From assembly GCA_001871815.1 (NCBI GenBank), contig MNVP01000024.1, forward strand, positions 1 through 13,192: a stretch of 13,192 bases of DNA. Reading direction: 5' to 3'. A program made the translations under genes and the position numbers. Positions within the stretch are counted from its first letter, which is position 1; the number at the start of each line of letters is the position of its first letter. The notes under the pieces were generated by a model. It was not told the DNA's origin and did no database searches. It saw nothing but the letters and a program-made list of their open reading frames with translations. This document shows positions 9,501 to 13,192 of the stretch, piece by piece. The DNA comes from Candidatus Omnitrophica bacterium CG1_02_40_15. Its GTDB lineage: Bacteria > Omnitrophota > Gorgyraeia > Gorgyraeales > Gorgyraeaceae.

Positions 9501-12500
9501 CCGCGCCCGCATCTTCATACTGTAATACCACAAGCTCAATGCCTTTCTTGTCGAGTAAGAACTTAACAAACCGCCTTATGCCATCATAGCTATTTGTTAC
9601 ATCATAACAGACAGGCTCGTCAATCGGCTGAACCATACCTAAAGCCATAAACGGCAGAATTGATGCTACGGATGAACCAAGGCCAATAAAGGCAAAATTA
9701 AGAACAGCCAGGATAGCAAGAAAAATCACTGCCACCACCGGCGCGGCGCGGATTGGCATTACTGACTCTATTAACTCTTTTAGCCTATCTGCTTTGATTA
9801 ACCTGGCTAAAATCCCCCTGTTAAGATAAATAATTGCGCCTGTGACAAACAAGAGTGCTAATACTCCTGCTAAATTAAGGATACCGGCTGCGCTGACACC
9901 GGAAGAAGCGGCTAAGGCAGAGCCCAGAATGCCCAACGGCACGCAACAAGGCAGCGCGCTGTTTGCAGGCAAAGAATAAGTCAAAGAAGGATTATCCGGA
10001 GCCGCAGCCGGTAGAATAGAAGAAGACGCCGTTCCTAACCACTCATATATATCTATTGGCCTCCATAGTCCCTCTATTCCGGGATGAGGATGCGACTGAC
10101 CATTTATATCATCTCTTATTGACACCCCAACATGAATATGGGGACAGCAAGACAATTCTAAATCACCATAAGGATCATCAAGTTCCGGGTAGCCACCCAT
10201 ATATGCTAAAAAATCACCTCTCTTTACCTCTTGACCTTGTCTAACTGCTACTGAACCATCCCAGAGATGACTGATAGAAATCAAAAGGTCCCCAACATCA
10301 CTAATTATAAATACTGTCCAACCAGAATACCAAGCACGGCCTGCCTCGGTAGTATGCCTGTTAATATCGATAGCGTCTATGACTTTCCCATTAAAAGGAG
10401 CAAGGATGGCTACCTTAACAACGCTATCAAACGGTATTCTCTGCGCATCATATTCATCATTTACTACCGCACTATCAATGTCCGCAGCCATATAACCAAA
10501 CTCAGTTGTATACCAATATTTGCGAACTTCAGGGTGCGTATTCCGTAAAACATAAGGCTGGTATTCATTAGGTATTAATCCCCCCACCCCTAGATTAGAA
10601 GTAGCGAATTCTGGAGTCGAGGAATTAACTACAACAGGGGGCGCTGTAGTGGCAGTAGTCGACGGCTGCGGCTGGGATTTAAAAACCATTGTCATAAAGC
10701 CTACGATAAGAGCTATGCCTGCTAAAATAAGGCCTAATGGAATAAATCCTGCCCTGCTATTGCTATAACGCGCTATTGGCTCAGGCTCTGCCACTATCTC
10801 CTCAGGAATTCTAATCTCAAGGCCGCTAAATCTATTATTTGCGTTAAGGGAACCTAAAAATAGTTGCAGCGGTTCAGATGTATCGTCATAATAGGATGCC
10901 ATAAATGCGTTAAATTCCTCCAACGACTCAATCTCTAATACATTCTCTTTTAAGCGCCCTATAATAGAAACCTGTTGCTCGCCACTTTCAGTTGCAAAGA
11001 CAAATTCTATCACCCCGCTCTCCTCAAAAAACCACACCCCAAGCGCAATACCTCTATTATTCAATCGCTCTTTAAGCTCAGCAAATTCATCGGTAATATC
11101 CTGAAGTTGTTCTGATAATGAATCTTGGGCTGCAGCTACCATCCCAAGAGCAACAAAAGGTAGGGCCGAGGTTATGAGTAGTAGCGGATTGATTGAGTGG
11201 GTCAACCCGGAAAGCATAACCCCCGGCAACAACATCAGGCCGCCTAACCAATGCGCGCCATCCACAGGTGAAACACTACTACCTCCATCATCTGGAAATT
11301 CATCGTCTATGGCATCTAAAAATTTACCCTCATCATCGGCATGCGGCTGCGTATAATCTATCTTCCTTCCCCTATCTATTGATCGTACCTTTGTTATAAT
11401 AGAAAGTATACCTATGATGATAGCTATTACGACCGGGCAGCAAGGAAGGTAACACCACCAAGGCCAACCCACGAACCAGCTCCACCAGGGCACGCCAGTT
11501 ACAGGAGCAGGAGTCTCTGTCGGCAATGGCGTATTTGTTGCCGGCACAGGAGTTGAGGGTTGCGTTGATGGCGCCGTTGGCAAAGAAGAAAAAATGCCCC
11601 CTGCCGCTATGAAACCAACGATGAACCCTGCAATAGCTATGCCAATAACAAAACTATTCACCTCTCTCTGCGATCTCCAGAATAATACGAATACTATTAC
11701 TCCAAGTATTGCGCCTATTATCAGCGCTGCCTCAATATTAAAACCTGCGCTGTCGGCACCCTGGGCAGCGATGGATAGAAGGCCCGAAGCAAAATCCTTA
11801 GCCAAAAATAACGGCGCTCCTATTATTAACCCATATAAGCCACTGTCGTCGCCTATTGCACTCTCATCTGCCGGAGGTTCTGGGTCTATATCTTCATGAT
11901 CCCCCAGGCTGCCAGTAACATCTTTAATTTTCCTAAGCAATTGTATTGCTACTACACCTATAAGAAAAGCGAGCTCAAAAGCAACATATGGAAAAAGTTG
12001 GTATTGTTCACCGGTGAACAAAGCTGGGCCAAACCAAATTAGGATACACATTAAAAGAGGAGCTACAATCAATAATAGTACATATCCTACAAGAGAAGGT
12101 TGTGGCTGGGTTTTTTTGGGAATAGAAGTCCTCCTTTGGGCTGAATAATCTTCTGGCGCAAGAGAGGGTAGAAGTTTCTGCCCCGGCCCAGGCAAAGCTG
12201 GATACTGAGGTTGTTCCACATCAATGAATGCCAAACTTAAATCCTCGGCAATAGCGAAAAGTAGGTAATAATATGCACTTAGGTTGGAATTAACAGCTTG
12301 CAGTTCAACGCCACAATGTCTTAGAATAAATGAGAGGTAGGGATAAGTAAAAAAGTCATATACCGGGAATCTTACTGTATATAATGTATAGTTAATATCT
12401 GCTCCTCGCAGAATACCATCTAAGAAACAAGGCATGTCATCCATAAAAAAAGTGATTAGTCTACCTAGCTCATTATTAGGTATGAGCTTACATGTGGTAA

Positions 12501-13192
12501 CGAGCCAATATAAGGGGCCAAGGGATGATGTTTCTATTACCCTGTTATTGCCAATGGTAATATTTATCGTTCCCAATACGCCGTGGCTATTCTTAAGATA
12601 GCAGACTATTGTTATGCCTGAATTTGTCTGCTCCACGGAGTAAGAAACATCTATGCCATATTGCTCAAGAAGCCTTATCCAACGATAACCTGGTGCGCCT
12701 TGCCATCTTACTAAATCATATTCCTCCTGCGGCATCCCCCCTGGCACTATTCCTGCTTGCATATTTTCCGCAGGCGCTAAAGCAGTGCTTTGTCCGGCTG
12801 ATAAGATACTTCTTAACTGATCAGCCAGTGAAGATGCTGCTGCATACAATTCTGCATATGCTAATTGGCCGGCTGAAGAAATCACTTTTGCCTCCCAGGC
12901 AATGGATATTTCCGGTTCTTCATCGCTGATCAGGATAATGTAATAAATGCCATCTATGAATACATTGACGCTGTATAGCTTTTCTATGCCGAATTCTGTT
13001 TTAAGATAATCTATCGCAGGCAACCAATCTTTTGGCCACCTGATAACCCGCGTATTGCTCAAAAGCACATCAGCTGCCACATGTTCTTCTATAGACTCCA
13101 AGACCCTTGTCATCTGAACCTTTAATGCTTTATCTGCTGCGGTTTCAGGCAACGCGGTTATAATCTTGCCTTGGCTTTCTAAATCACTGACA
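1..13192 (-). CDS. Internal part of a giant multi-domain membrane protein (partial at both ends)
   Basis: One frame (codon lowest bases congruent to 1 modulo 3, first full codon 13191..13189) is open through the entire window: 4,397 sense codons, no stop. Landmarks checked from about 13047 down to 562 all fall in this frame, so there is no frameshift. The translation is protein-like throughout: globular alpha/beta domains, about two dozen hydrophobic helices and Pro/Thr linkers. Recognisable modules in order are two M23/LytM-like domains, a SleB-like hydrolase, a methyltransferase-like domain, a clan CD peptidase, a kinase-like domain, a degenerate clan CD domain and a helical end. The true start, signal peptide, ribosome binding site and stop lie outside. 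No gene symbol applies. Giant proteins of this kind are known from Omnitrophota and are suspected to act in wall degradation during predation or parasitism; that role is inference here. Confidence 0.93.
670..789 (-). other. Second transmembrane hairpin near the downstream end
   Basis: Residues 4135-4174: ELIIAIAVILIIHTNRG and GFAVAAVVLMIIGLSVASG. The connecting turn (HTNRGWLRG) is short and basic. Confidence 0.75.
898..1014 (-). other. Transmembrane hairpin near the downstream end
   Basis: Residues 4060-4098: LGFSLFFLSIPLIFLNHN and LFSIAAVAILIFYLF, with basic residues after (RTGYFRRL). Confidence 0.8.
1015..2379 (-). other. Unassigned globular region with an HSH motif
   Basis: Residues 3605-4059, soluble throughout. 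Visible pieces are a charged helical start (IISSHRKEVRGWLLAQRREP); an alpha/beta segment (VKVFAINIQLKDRDVIVIIA); a helix with SLFHESGALAHYP; a beta-rich segment (FMPGTEVIFVDETGDHEVTL, GRYQAIFIDASSG); then VLFVEANSYLVYNPNNNEV and KLIVIDIHSHGIF (His3959, His3961), which loosely resemble the Glu and HSH of JAMM/JAB peptidases. A last alpha/beta piece (YRIIIGETEEGFEFLLLHGF) leads to the membrane. No family can be named with confidence. Confidence 0.4.
2380..2967 (-). other. Degenerate clan CD domain 2 (catalytic Cys replaced by Tyr)
   Basis: Residues 3409-3604. Same plan as domain 1: a first strand (TIAINIFGVDQSEM), then RVFWFNCHGRSY with His3480, and 50 residues later FKIIFDTYHAQAIGL. IDTCFAQ of domain 1 aligns with FDTYHAQ, so Tyr3530 sits in the Cys position. 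The next strand (SAPLIISIAGAREEIY) and the end motif (KVYVLPQI versus ELYVFPPL) also match. The His-Gly motif is kept but the nucleophile is gone, so it should be a pseudopeptidase. It may scaffold or regulate domain 1. Confidence 0.7.
2968..3285 (-). other. Basic and helical region before clan CD domain 2
   Basis: Residues 3303-3408. After the basic patch come LGFSWIRLIKAGEQVTA, MESLGRLWVSAEDMEV, AYIAVSISDILMRAG and EVLEEAARIAVERLQEHA, nearly all helical. Its place and pattern parallel the helical region before clan CD domain 1. No function can be assigned. Confidence 0.45.
3286..3480 (-). other. Transmembrane hairpin before clan CD domain 2
   Basis: Residues 3238-3302: LLRTATGIVMAVTAYLFLNS and FTVLKAIAILGVLFFIVPLI, continuing IISIVKSAIILY. 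A strongly basic stretch follows (KAEQARRQRREERKGKR), which fixes the next domain in the cytoplasm by the positive-inside rule. Confidence 0.8.
3559..3699 (-). other. Transmembrane hairpin after the kinase-like domain
   Basis: Residues 3165-3211: a weak hydrophobic stretch (LVMMAAPFLGMPGLASLNG) then a clear helix (LFIAAGIIFCFMLVVSLLIA). Layout resembles the hairpin at 4927..5130 but without the NPQL box. Lys follows (VWKSG). Confidence 0.65.
3877..4779 (-). other. Protein-kinase-like domain, catalytic Asp absent
   Basis: Residues 2805-3105, about 300 residues, the usual size for this fold. Beta-rich first half with ITILRLKGVMPE (a Lys where the beta3 ATP-binding Lys would be), then ETKDLMTDGLMAVHYL as a helix. 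The second half has IIGKILRNLHDSGHFHG and FPHLTNIGISL (residues 2993-3016), resembling the kinase-like 'LH..G..HgD.hp.N' loop, and VVLNDLETV with Asp3029 at the DFG-like metal position. The HGD aspartate is Phe3007, while the metal-binding Asn3012 and Asp3029 are kept. The HG-five-residue-N spacing and RLKG also resemble SelO-type pseudokinases, though SelO's Asp before Asn is Thr here. A pseudokinase is likely. The remaining residues to 3164 show no further family. Confidence 0.5.
4927..5130 (-). other. Transmembrane hairpin with NPQL loop
   Basis: Residues 2688-2755: LAILPALGPILALGPVINSIL, the loop box LNPQLAEWLKLTLHSPP, then LSLIIIPSLVILIIFALSLL. Basic residues follow (FSKKSPQK). The hairpin would leave the loop outside and both enzyme-like neighbours inside. 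Confidence 0.7.
5017..5067 (-). repeat. NPQL-SPP juxtamembrane box, copy 2
   Basis: Residues 2709-2725, LNPQLAEWLKLTLHSPP. Second copy of the box at 7378..7428, again just before a membrane helix. Confidence 0.8.
5233..5823 (-). other. Clan CD (caspase/legumain-like) cysteine peptidase domain 1, His-Cys intact
   Basis: Residues 2457-2653. A predicted strand-helix fold with DITIWFSSHGGGSYI (catalytic-type His2531 followed by Gly) and, 49 residues on, RVRIIIDTCFAQQF (Cys2580 after a hydrophobic strand and Asp). A further strand with PLLVATSAWNADGYGD follows, as in caspase and legumain families (clan CD). These peptidases cut after one particular residue and are commonly regulatory. The basic flank of the preceding hairpin suggests a cytoplasmic location. 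Exact family (C13, C14, C11 or C25-like) cannot be set by eye. Domain 2 at 2380..2967 is a paralog lacking the Cys. Confidence 0.72.
5824..6198 (-). other. Helical region before clan CD domain 1
   Basis: Residues 2332-2456 are mostly helical and charged (YIYFLARADNDREGALLSEM, AVRIYGDAWFYHKAGEFLL, YMVVARYCLALLISSDIARF). The same kind of helical stretch lies between the membrane pair and clan CD domain 2 (2968..3285), so hairpin, helical region and clan CD domain appear to be duplicated together. No enzyme family is recognised. Confidence 0.5.
6199..6369 (-). other. Transmembrane hairpin between methyltransferase-like and clan CD domains
   Basis: Residues 2275-2331: VVLTLSFLSISLAMAS and PFSLAAIIKVCGIIISLGIA. 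Basic residues on both outer flanks (ARMVRKI before, KRRDEIIKFIK after) suggest both ends are cytoplasmic. Confidence 0.8.
6592..7230 (-). other. Class I SAM-methyltransferase-like domain
   Basis: Residues 1988-2200. A helical lead-in (YYKTLGINPNIIKAAESLI) precedes LRVGYVGSGSDIST at about 2035-2048, a G.GSD loop like methyltransferase motif I. About 13 residues later comes AYFIDKR, an acidic residue at the end of strand 2. A helix-rich insertion follows (residues 2060-2090), then FVQQNIL, and finally FGWVKPGGLFMLNN with KPGG at 2186-2189, the typical 'L.pGG.l' turn. These match the Rossmann fold of SAM-dependent methyltransferases in order. The substrate is unknown. Charge distribution of the next membrane helices places it in the cytoplasm, where SAM is available. 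Confidence 0.6.
7303..7371 (-). other. Transmembrane helix between wall-acting and cytoplasmic halves
   Basis: Residues 1941-1963 (ITWLYFGTAVVFIIFIYALI and flank). Polar or acidic residues lie before it and basic residues after (RSLSNWLEK), which predicts an outside-to-inside crossing. This would put the SleB-like domain outside and the methyltransferase-like domain in the cytoplasm. A weaker hydrophobic stretch (GLFLFVPAVLNI) lies about 20 residues before the NPQL box upstream and leaves the count uncertain. Confidence 0.75.
7378..7428 (-). repeat. NPQL-SPP juxtamembrane box, copy 1
   Basis: Residues 1922-1938, FNPQLVDWRELFLNSPP, immediately before a transmembrane helix. A near match (LNPQLAEWLKLTLHSPP) precedes the helix at 4927..4998. 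Shared positions are NPQL, (D/E)W, two Leu and SPP. Confidence 0.8.
7603..8223 (-). other. SleB/Hydrolase_2-like cell-wall hydrolase domain
   Basis: Residues 1657-1863. Motif order fits the SleB/CwlJ family: LALALTVGYFEVGYDES, where Glu1675 matches the family's catalytic Glu in the 'yaEa.GE' region; AAYAWVLVNRL, the 'vvlNR' helix; GILTASGQFNAYW, the 'g..qp.gQFs' motif; and LAATVKGVFDGEIPDIT followed by YGATNF, the 'vl.G...D.t.GAt.F' motif. SleB-type enzymes cleave glycan strands of peptidoglycan. At about 207 residues it is longer than the usual core because of an insertion between NR and QF and another before GAT. It follows M23-like domain 2 with almost no linker. All expected motifs, including the Glu, are present, so it is the best candidate for an active wall hydrolase here. 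Confidence 0.68.
8239..8700 (-). other. Peptidase M23/LytM-like domain 2 (more degenerate)
   Basis: Residues 1498-1651. YLAVDIS at 1522-1528 stands where M23 has HxGxDI, again with Tyr1522 for the zinc-ligand His and Asp1526 kept. GVPVYAPFSGRARDV is the typical 'G.pVyAp.dG.v' strand pair. The 'Y.HL' position reads ALSLGDG and has lost its His, but MHVHVSV keeps HxH (His1617, His1619). Two of the usual active-site positions are therefore gone, so catalysis as a normal M23 enzyme is unlikely. It is directly followed by a SleB-like domain, which supports a peptidoglycan-related role. Confidence 0.75.
8701..8808 (-). other. Pro/Thr/Gln-rich linker 3
   Basis: Residues 1462-1497 (including PTPEPNPMTTSQPTPTQQPQ) connect the membrane helix to M23-like domain 2. 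It is the third such linker in the window and lies in the same place in unit B as linker 2 in unit A. Confidence 0.7.
8821..8892 (-). other. Transmembrane helix before M23-like domain 2
   Basis: Residues 1434-1457 (VVAGIAIFNIIALFPIITKV and flanks). Positioned like the helix before M23-like domain 1 and followed directly by a Pro/Thr/Gln linker, so it probably exports the chain to the outer side. Confidence 0.75.
8929..9096 (-). other. Two transmembrane helices in unit B
   Basis: Residues 1366-1421: a first helix (SLCSFFSIVAYIIWIAI) and a second (SIVLALTLGVVLEVGIIFFG) separated by the short turn DHP. A charged loop (GTEEEVREKSKG) follows, probably cytoplasmic. Confidence 0.8.
9097..9285 (-). 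other. Small unassigned alpha/beta segment after R4
   Basis: Residues 1303-1365. A helix (SQEEQDWAAGVFRNAGF) and two strands (ANINLSEQ, GTLYVTGIIN) form a short alpha/beta unit, then a basic stretch (PQRRQRAG) precedes the membrane. It has no counterpart in unit A, so it was inserted in unit B or lost from unit A. Confidence 0.4.
9286..9570 (-). repeat. Alpha/beta module R4 (paralog of R3)
   Basis: Residues 1208-1302. FVKFLLDKKGIELVVLQY, strands (AVVIEYQFG, EAVIRLDYY), then LQVYPLEDFYAFM and LRLFLKSL, ending GFMVVIPV. It aligns with R3 at almost every secondary-structure element. The family is not recognised; no catalytic motif is visible. Confidence 0.7.
9631..9753 (-). other. Hydrophobic hairpin opening unit B
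   Basis: Residues 1147-1187: APVVAVIFLAILAVLNFAFI and SVASILPFMALGMV. The second stretch matches the unit A segment SALPFVALGMV closely and helps define the duplication boundary. Confidence 0.7.
9823..9966 (-). other. Hydrophobic hairpin after M23-like domain 1
   Basis: Residues 1076-1123: a moderately hydrophobic Cys- and Ala-rich stretch (LPCCVPLGILGSALAASS) followed by a clear helix (GILNLAGVLALLFVTGAIIY). Basic residues afterwards (RGILARLIKADRLK) suggest the chain then lies in the cytoplasm. Confidence 0.65.
10036..10581 (-). other. Peptidase M23/LytM-like domain 1 (first zinc ligand replaced)
   Basis: Residues 871-1052. The order of motifs matches M23 metallopeptidases: (Y)MAADID at 900-906, where the family has HxGxDI; ILAPFNGKVID, the 'v.Ap.dG.V' strand pair; ISHLWDG at 973-979, the 'Y.HL' motif with His975; QGQEVKRGDFLAYMG; and PHIHVGV with His1018 and His1020, the HxH motif. 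The first zinc-ligand His is Tyr900, while Asp904, His975 and HxH remain. M23 enzymes cut peptidoglycan cross-bridges; with this substitution the domain may be inactive, altered or purely wall-binding. A signature HPGIEGLWRPIDI closes it. Fold assignment is good, activity doubtful. Confidence 0.75.
10582..10680 (-). other. Pro/Thr/Ser-rich linker 2
   Basis: Residues 838-870 (including QPQPSTTATTAPPVVV) link the preceding membrane helix to M23-like domain 1. Composition is typical of an extended extracytoplasmic spacer. Confidence 0.65.
10681..10752 (-). other. Transmembrane helix before M23-like domain 1
   Basis: Residues 814-837 (FIPLGLILAGIALIVGFMTM and flanks) form one hydrophobic helix, preceded by Arg residues (ARYSNSR) and followed by a Pro/Thr linker. 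This fits a single crossing from the cytoplasm outwards. Confidence 0.8.
10795..11085 (-). repeat. Alpha/beta module R3 (paralog of R4)
   Basis: Residues 703-799. Helix (FAELKERLNNRGIAL), strands (GVIEFVFATE, QQVSIIGRL), then the signature LEIESLEEFNAFM and LQLFLGSL. Module R4 aligns along its full length with very few gaps: F..(L/F)...L...GI.L, then L(E/Q)(I/V)..LE(E/D)F.AFM and L(Q/R)LFL.SL. No catalytic residues stand out; a binding or spacer role is likely. The family is not recognised. Confidence 0.7.
11131..11250 (-). other. Hydrophobic hairpin opening unit A
   Basis: Residues 648-687: two hydrophobic stretches (LGGLMLLPGVMLSGLTH and LLLITSALPFVALGMVAAA). The second matches the membrane segment that opens unit B. 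A charged, probably coiled helix (LSEQLQDITDEFAELKERL) follows and leads into module R3. Confidence 0.65.
11392..11487 (-). other. Trp/Cys-rich segment and transmembrane helix TM5
   Basis: Residues 569-600 start with an aromatic cluster (WWSWFVGWPWWCYLPCC) and continue as the helix PVVIAIIIGILSII, followed by basic residues (TKVRSIDRGRK). The Trp cluster suits a membrane interface and the basic tail suggests the chain returns to the cytoplasm. Three Cys lie within a few residues of each other; their role is unknown. Confidence 0.7.
11488..11580 (-). other. Pro/Thr-rich linker 1
   Basis: Residues 538-568 are almost entirely Pro, Thr, Ala, Ser and Val (for example STQPSTPVPATNTPLPTETP). Such linkers usually lie outside the cytoplasm and space wall-acting domains. 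The two later linkers each lead into an M23-like domain; this one runs into another membrane segment instead, so it may mark a copy of the unit that has lost its peptidase domain. Confidence 0.7.
11584..11736 (-). other. Two transmembrane helices (TM3-TM4)
   Basis: Residues 486-505 (IEAALIIGAILGVIVFVLFW) and 514-536 (FVIGIAIAGFIVGFIAAGGI) are hydrophobic helices joined by the charged turn RSQREVN. An acidic linker (EDIDPEPPADES and nearby) and an amphipathic stretch around LIIGAPLFLAKDF precede them. TM4 leads directly into a Pro/Thr linker. Confidence 0.8.
11935..12090 (-). other. Two transmembrane helices (TM1-TM2)
   Basis: Residues 368-392 (GYVLLLIVAPLLMCILIWFG) and 397-419 (FPYVAFELAFLIGVVAIQLL) are uncharged stretches of membrane-spanning length, separated by a short TGEQ turn. 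They are flanked by RR/KK before and LRKIK after, so both ends of this hairpin are probably cytoplasmic by the positive-inside rule. Confidence 0.8.
12208..12714 (-). other. Alpha/beta module R2 and following unassigned domain
   Basis: Residues 160-328. It begins LVRWQGAPGYRWIRLLEQYG, again with an RW...W..(I/L)..L pattern followed by GI and strands (SGITIVCYLKNS, GTINITIGNN), similar in layout to R1, R3 and R4. A second part (ADINYTLYTVRFPVYDFFTY, then YYYLLFAIAEDLSLAFID) is alpha/beta with many aromatic residues. No known family is recognised. A Pro/Gln-rich linker (12091..12207, with PALPGPGQ and KKTQPQPS) joins it to the first membrane helix. Confidence 0.4.
12802..13047 (-). other. Alpha/beta module R1 in the giant protein
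   Basis: Residues 49-130. The segment opens with VIRWPKDWLPAIDYLK, followed by a beta-rich stretch (LYSVNVFIDGIYYIILIS) and a helix-rich tail (AYAELYAAASSLADQLRSIL). Its helix-then-GI-then-strands order resembles the clearer modules R3 and R4, so it may be a diverged copy; identity is too low to be certain by eye. The preceding residues 1-48 are helical (around KALKVQMTRVLESIEEHVAA). No catalytic motif is seen. Confidence 0.4.

Larger units (their letters stand above)
8239..9753 (-). repeat. Unit B of the intragenic duplication
   Basis: Residues 1147-1651. Same element order as unit A: membrane segment with SILPFMALGMV, module R4, membrane helices, Pro/Thr/Gln linker, M23-like domain. It is about 300 bases longer, mainly because three membrane helices and a small extra alpha/beta piece lie between R4 and the linker, where unit A has one helix. 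Confidence 0.75.
10036..11250 (-). repeat. Unit A of an intragenic duplication (TM - alpha/beta - TM - Pro/Thr linker - M23-like)
   Basis: Residues 648-1052. Unit A shares its element order with unit B (8239..9753) and has matching anchors: SALPFVALGMV here versus SILPFMALGMV there; a homologous alpha/beta module; a Pro/Thr linker; GLI....QP at the M23 entry; and HPGIEGLWRPIDI versus HPRIEGWWTPMDI at the exit. The copies are strongly diverged at protein level and no long DNA repeat is apparent, so this is an old duplication. Confidence 0.75.

Noticed and set aside
548..12929. Short open frames of about 60-107 codons on the plus strand (for example 548..835, 8073..8396, 12609..12929).
   Set aside because: All lie antisense to the continuous minus-strand coding frame, have no coherent protein features, and arise where the sense codons avoid antisense stops.
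1..13192. Promoters, terminators, tRNA/rRNA genes, CRISPR arrays, insertion sequences and attachment sites were looked for on both strands.
   Set aside because: No convincing hairpin-plus-T-run, regularly spaced repeat, transposase motif or RNA-gene signature was seen. AT-rich runs are explained by coding of Ile, Leu, Lys and Phe in the membrane segments.
1..13192. Possibility that the window holds several genes joined by sequencing frameshifts or recoded stops.
   Set aside because: Checked landmarks from one end to the other stay in the same frame, and no stop codon of any kind occurs in it, so neither frameshifts nor recoding are needed.

Overview
The whole window is the inside of one giant gene on the minus strand. 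Reading the reverse complement in the frame whose first complete codon is 13191..13189, the reading frame stays open to base 1: 4,397 codons with no TAA, TAG or TGA. Neither start nor stop lies in the window, so the protein is longer than about 4,400 residues at both ends. No second gene, RNA gene, intergenic gap, promoter or terminator is visible. Residue numbers below count codon 1 at 13191..13189.

Organism: inferred, not proven. A multi-thousand-residue, multi-domain membrane protein with cell-wall-hydrolase modules, in fairly AT-rich bacterial DNA (Arg mostly AGA/AGG, frequent ATA and TTA, standard code since TGA is never read through), best fits Candidatus Omnitrophota (formerly OP3). 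Very long genes are known from that phylum, including the parasitic or predatory Ca. Velamenicoccus archaeovorus. Other candidate phyla with giant genes remain possible.

Layout in protein order (13191 down to 1). (1) Residues 1-330: diverged alpha/beta modules. (2) Residues 368-696: a cluster of membrane helices and the first Pro/Thr linker. (3) Residues 648-1651: two diverged copies of one unit, each made of a membrane segment, an alpha/beta module, more membrane segments, a Pro/Thr/Gln linker and a peptidase-M23/LytM-like domain. Both M23-like domains keep the HxH motif but have Tyr where the first zinc-ligand His is expected. (4) Residues 1657-1863: a SleB/Hydrolase_2-like cell-wall hydrolase. 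(5) Residues 1988-2200: a class I SAM-methyltransferase-like Rossmann domain. (6) Residues 2457-2653: a clan CD (caspase/legumain-like) peptidase with an intact His-Cys pair. (7) Residues 2805-3105: a protein-kinase-like domain lacking its catalytic Asp. (8) Residues 3409-3604: a second clan CD domain whose catalytic Cys is Tyr. (9) Residues 3605-4059: uncharacterised domains with an HSH motif. (10) Residues 4060-4397: two membrane hairpins, then an all-helical segment.

Working together (inference): the Pro/Thr linkers, M23-like and SleB-like modules suggest an extracytoplasmic wall-binding or wall-cutting half. Basic flanks of the later membrane helices place the methyltransferase-, caspase- and kinase-like domains in the cytoplasm. 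The protein may therefore couple cell-wall engagement outside to a protease/pseudoenzyme assembly inside. The paired active and degenerate copies of the same fold are the most striking feature.
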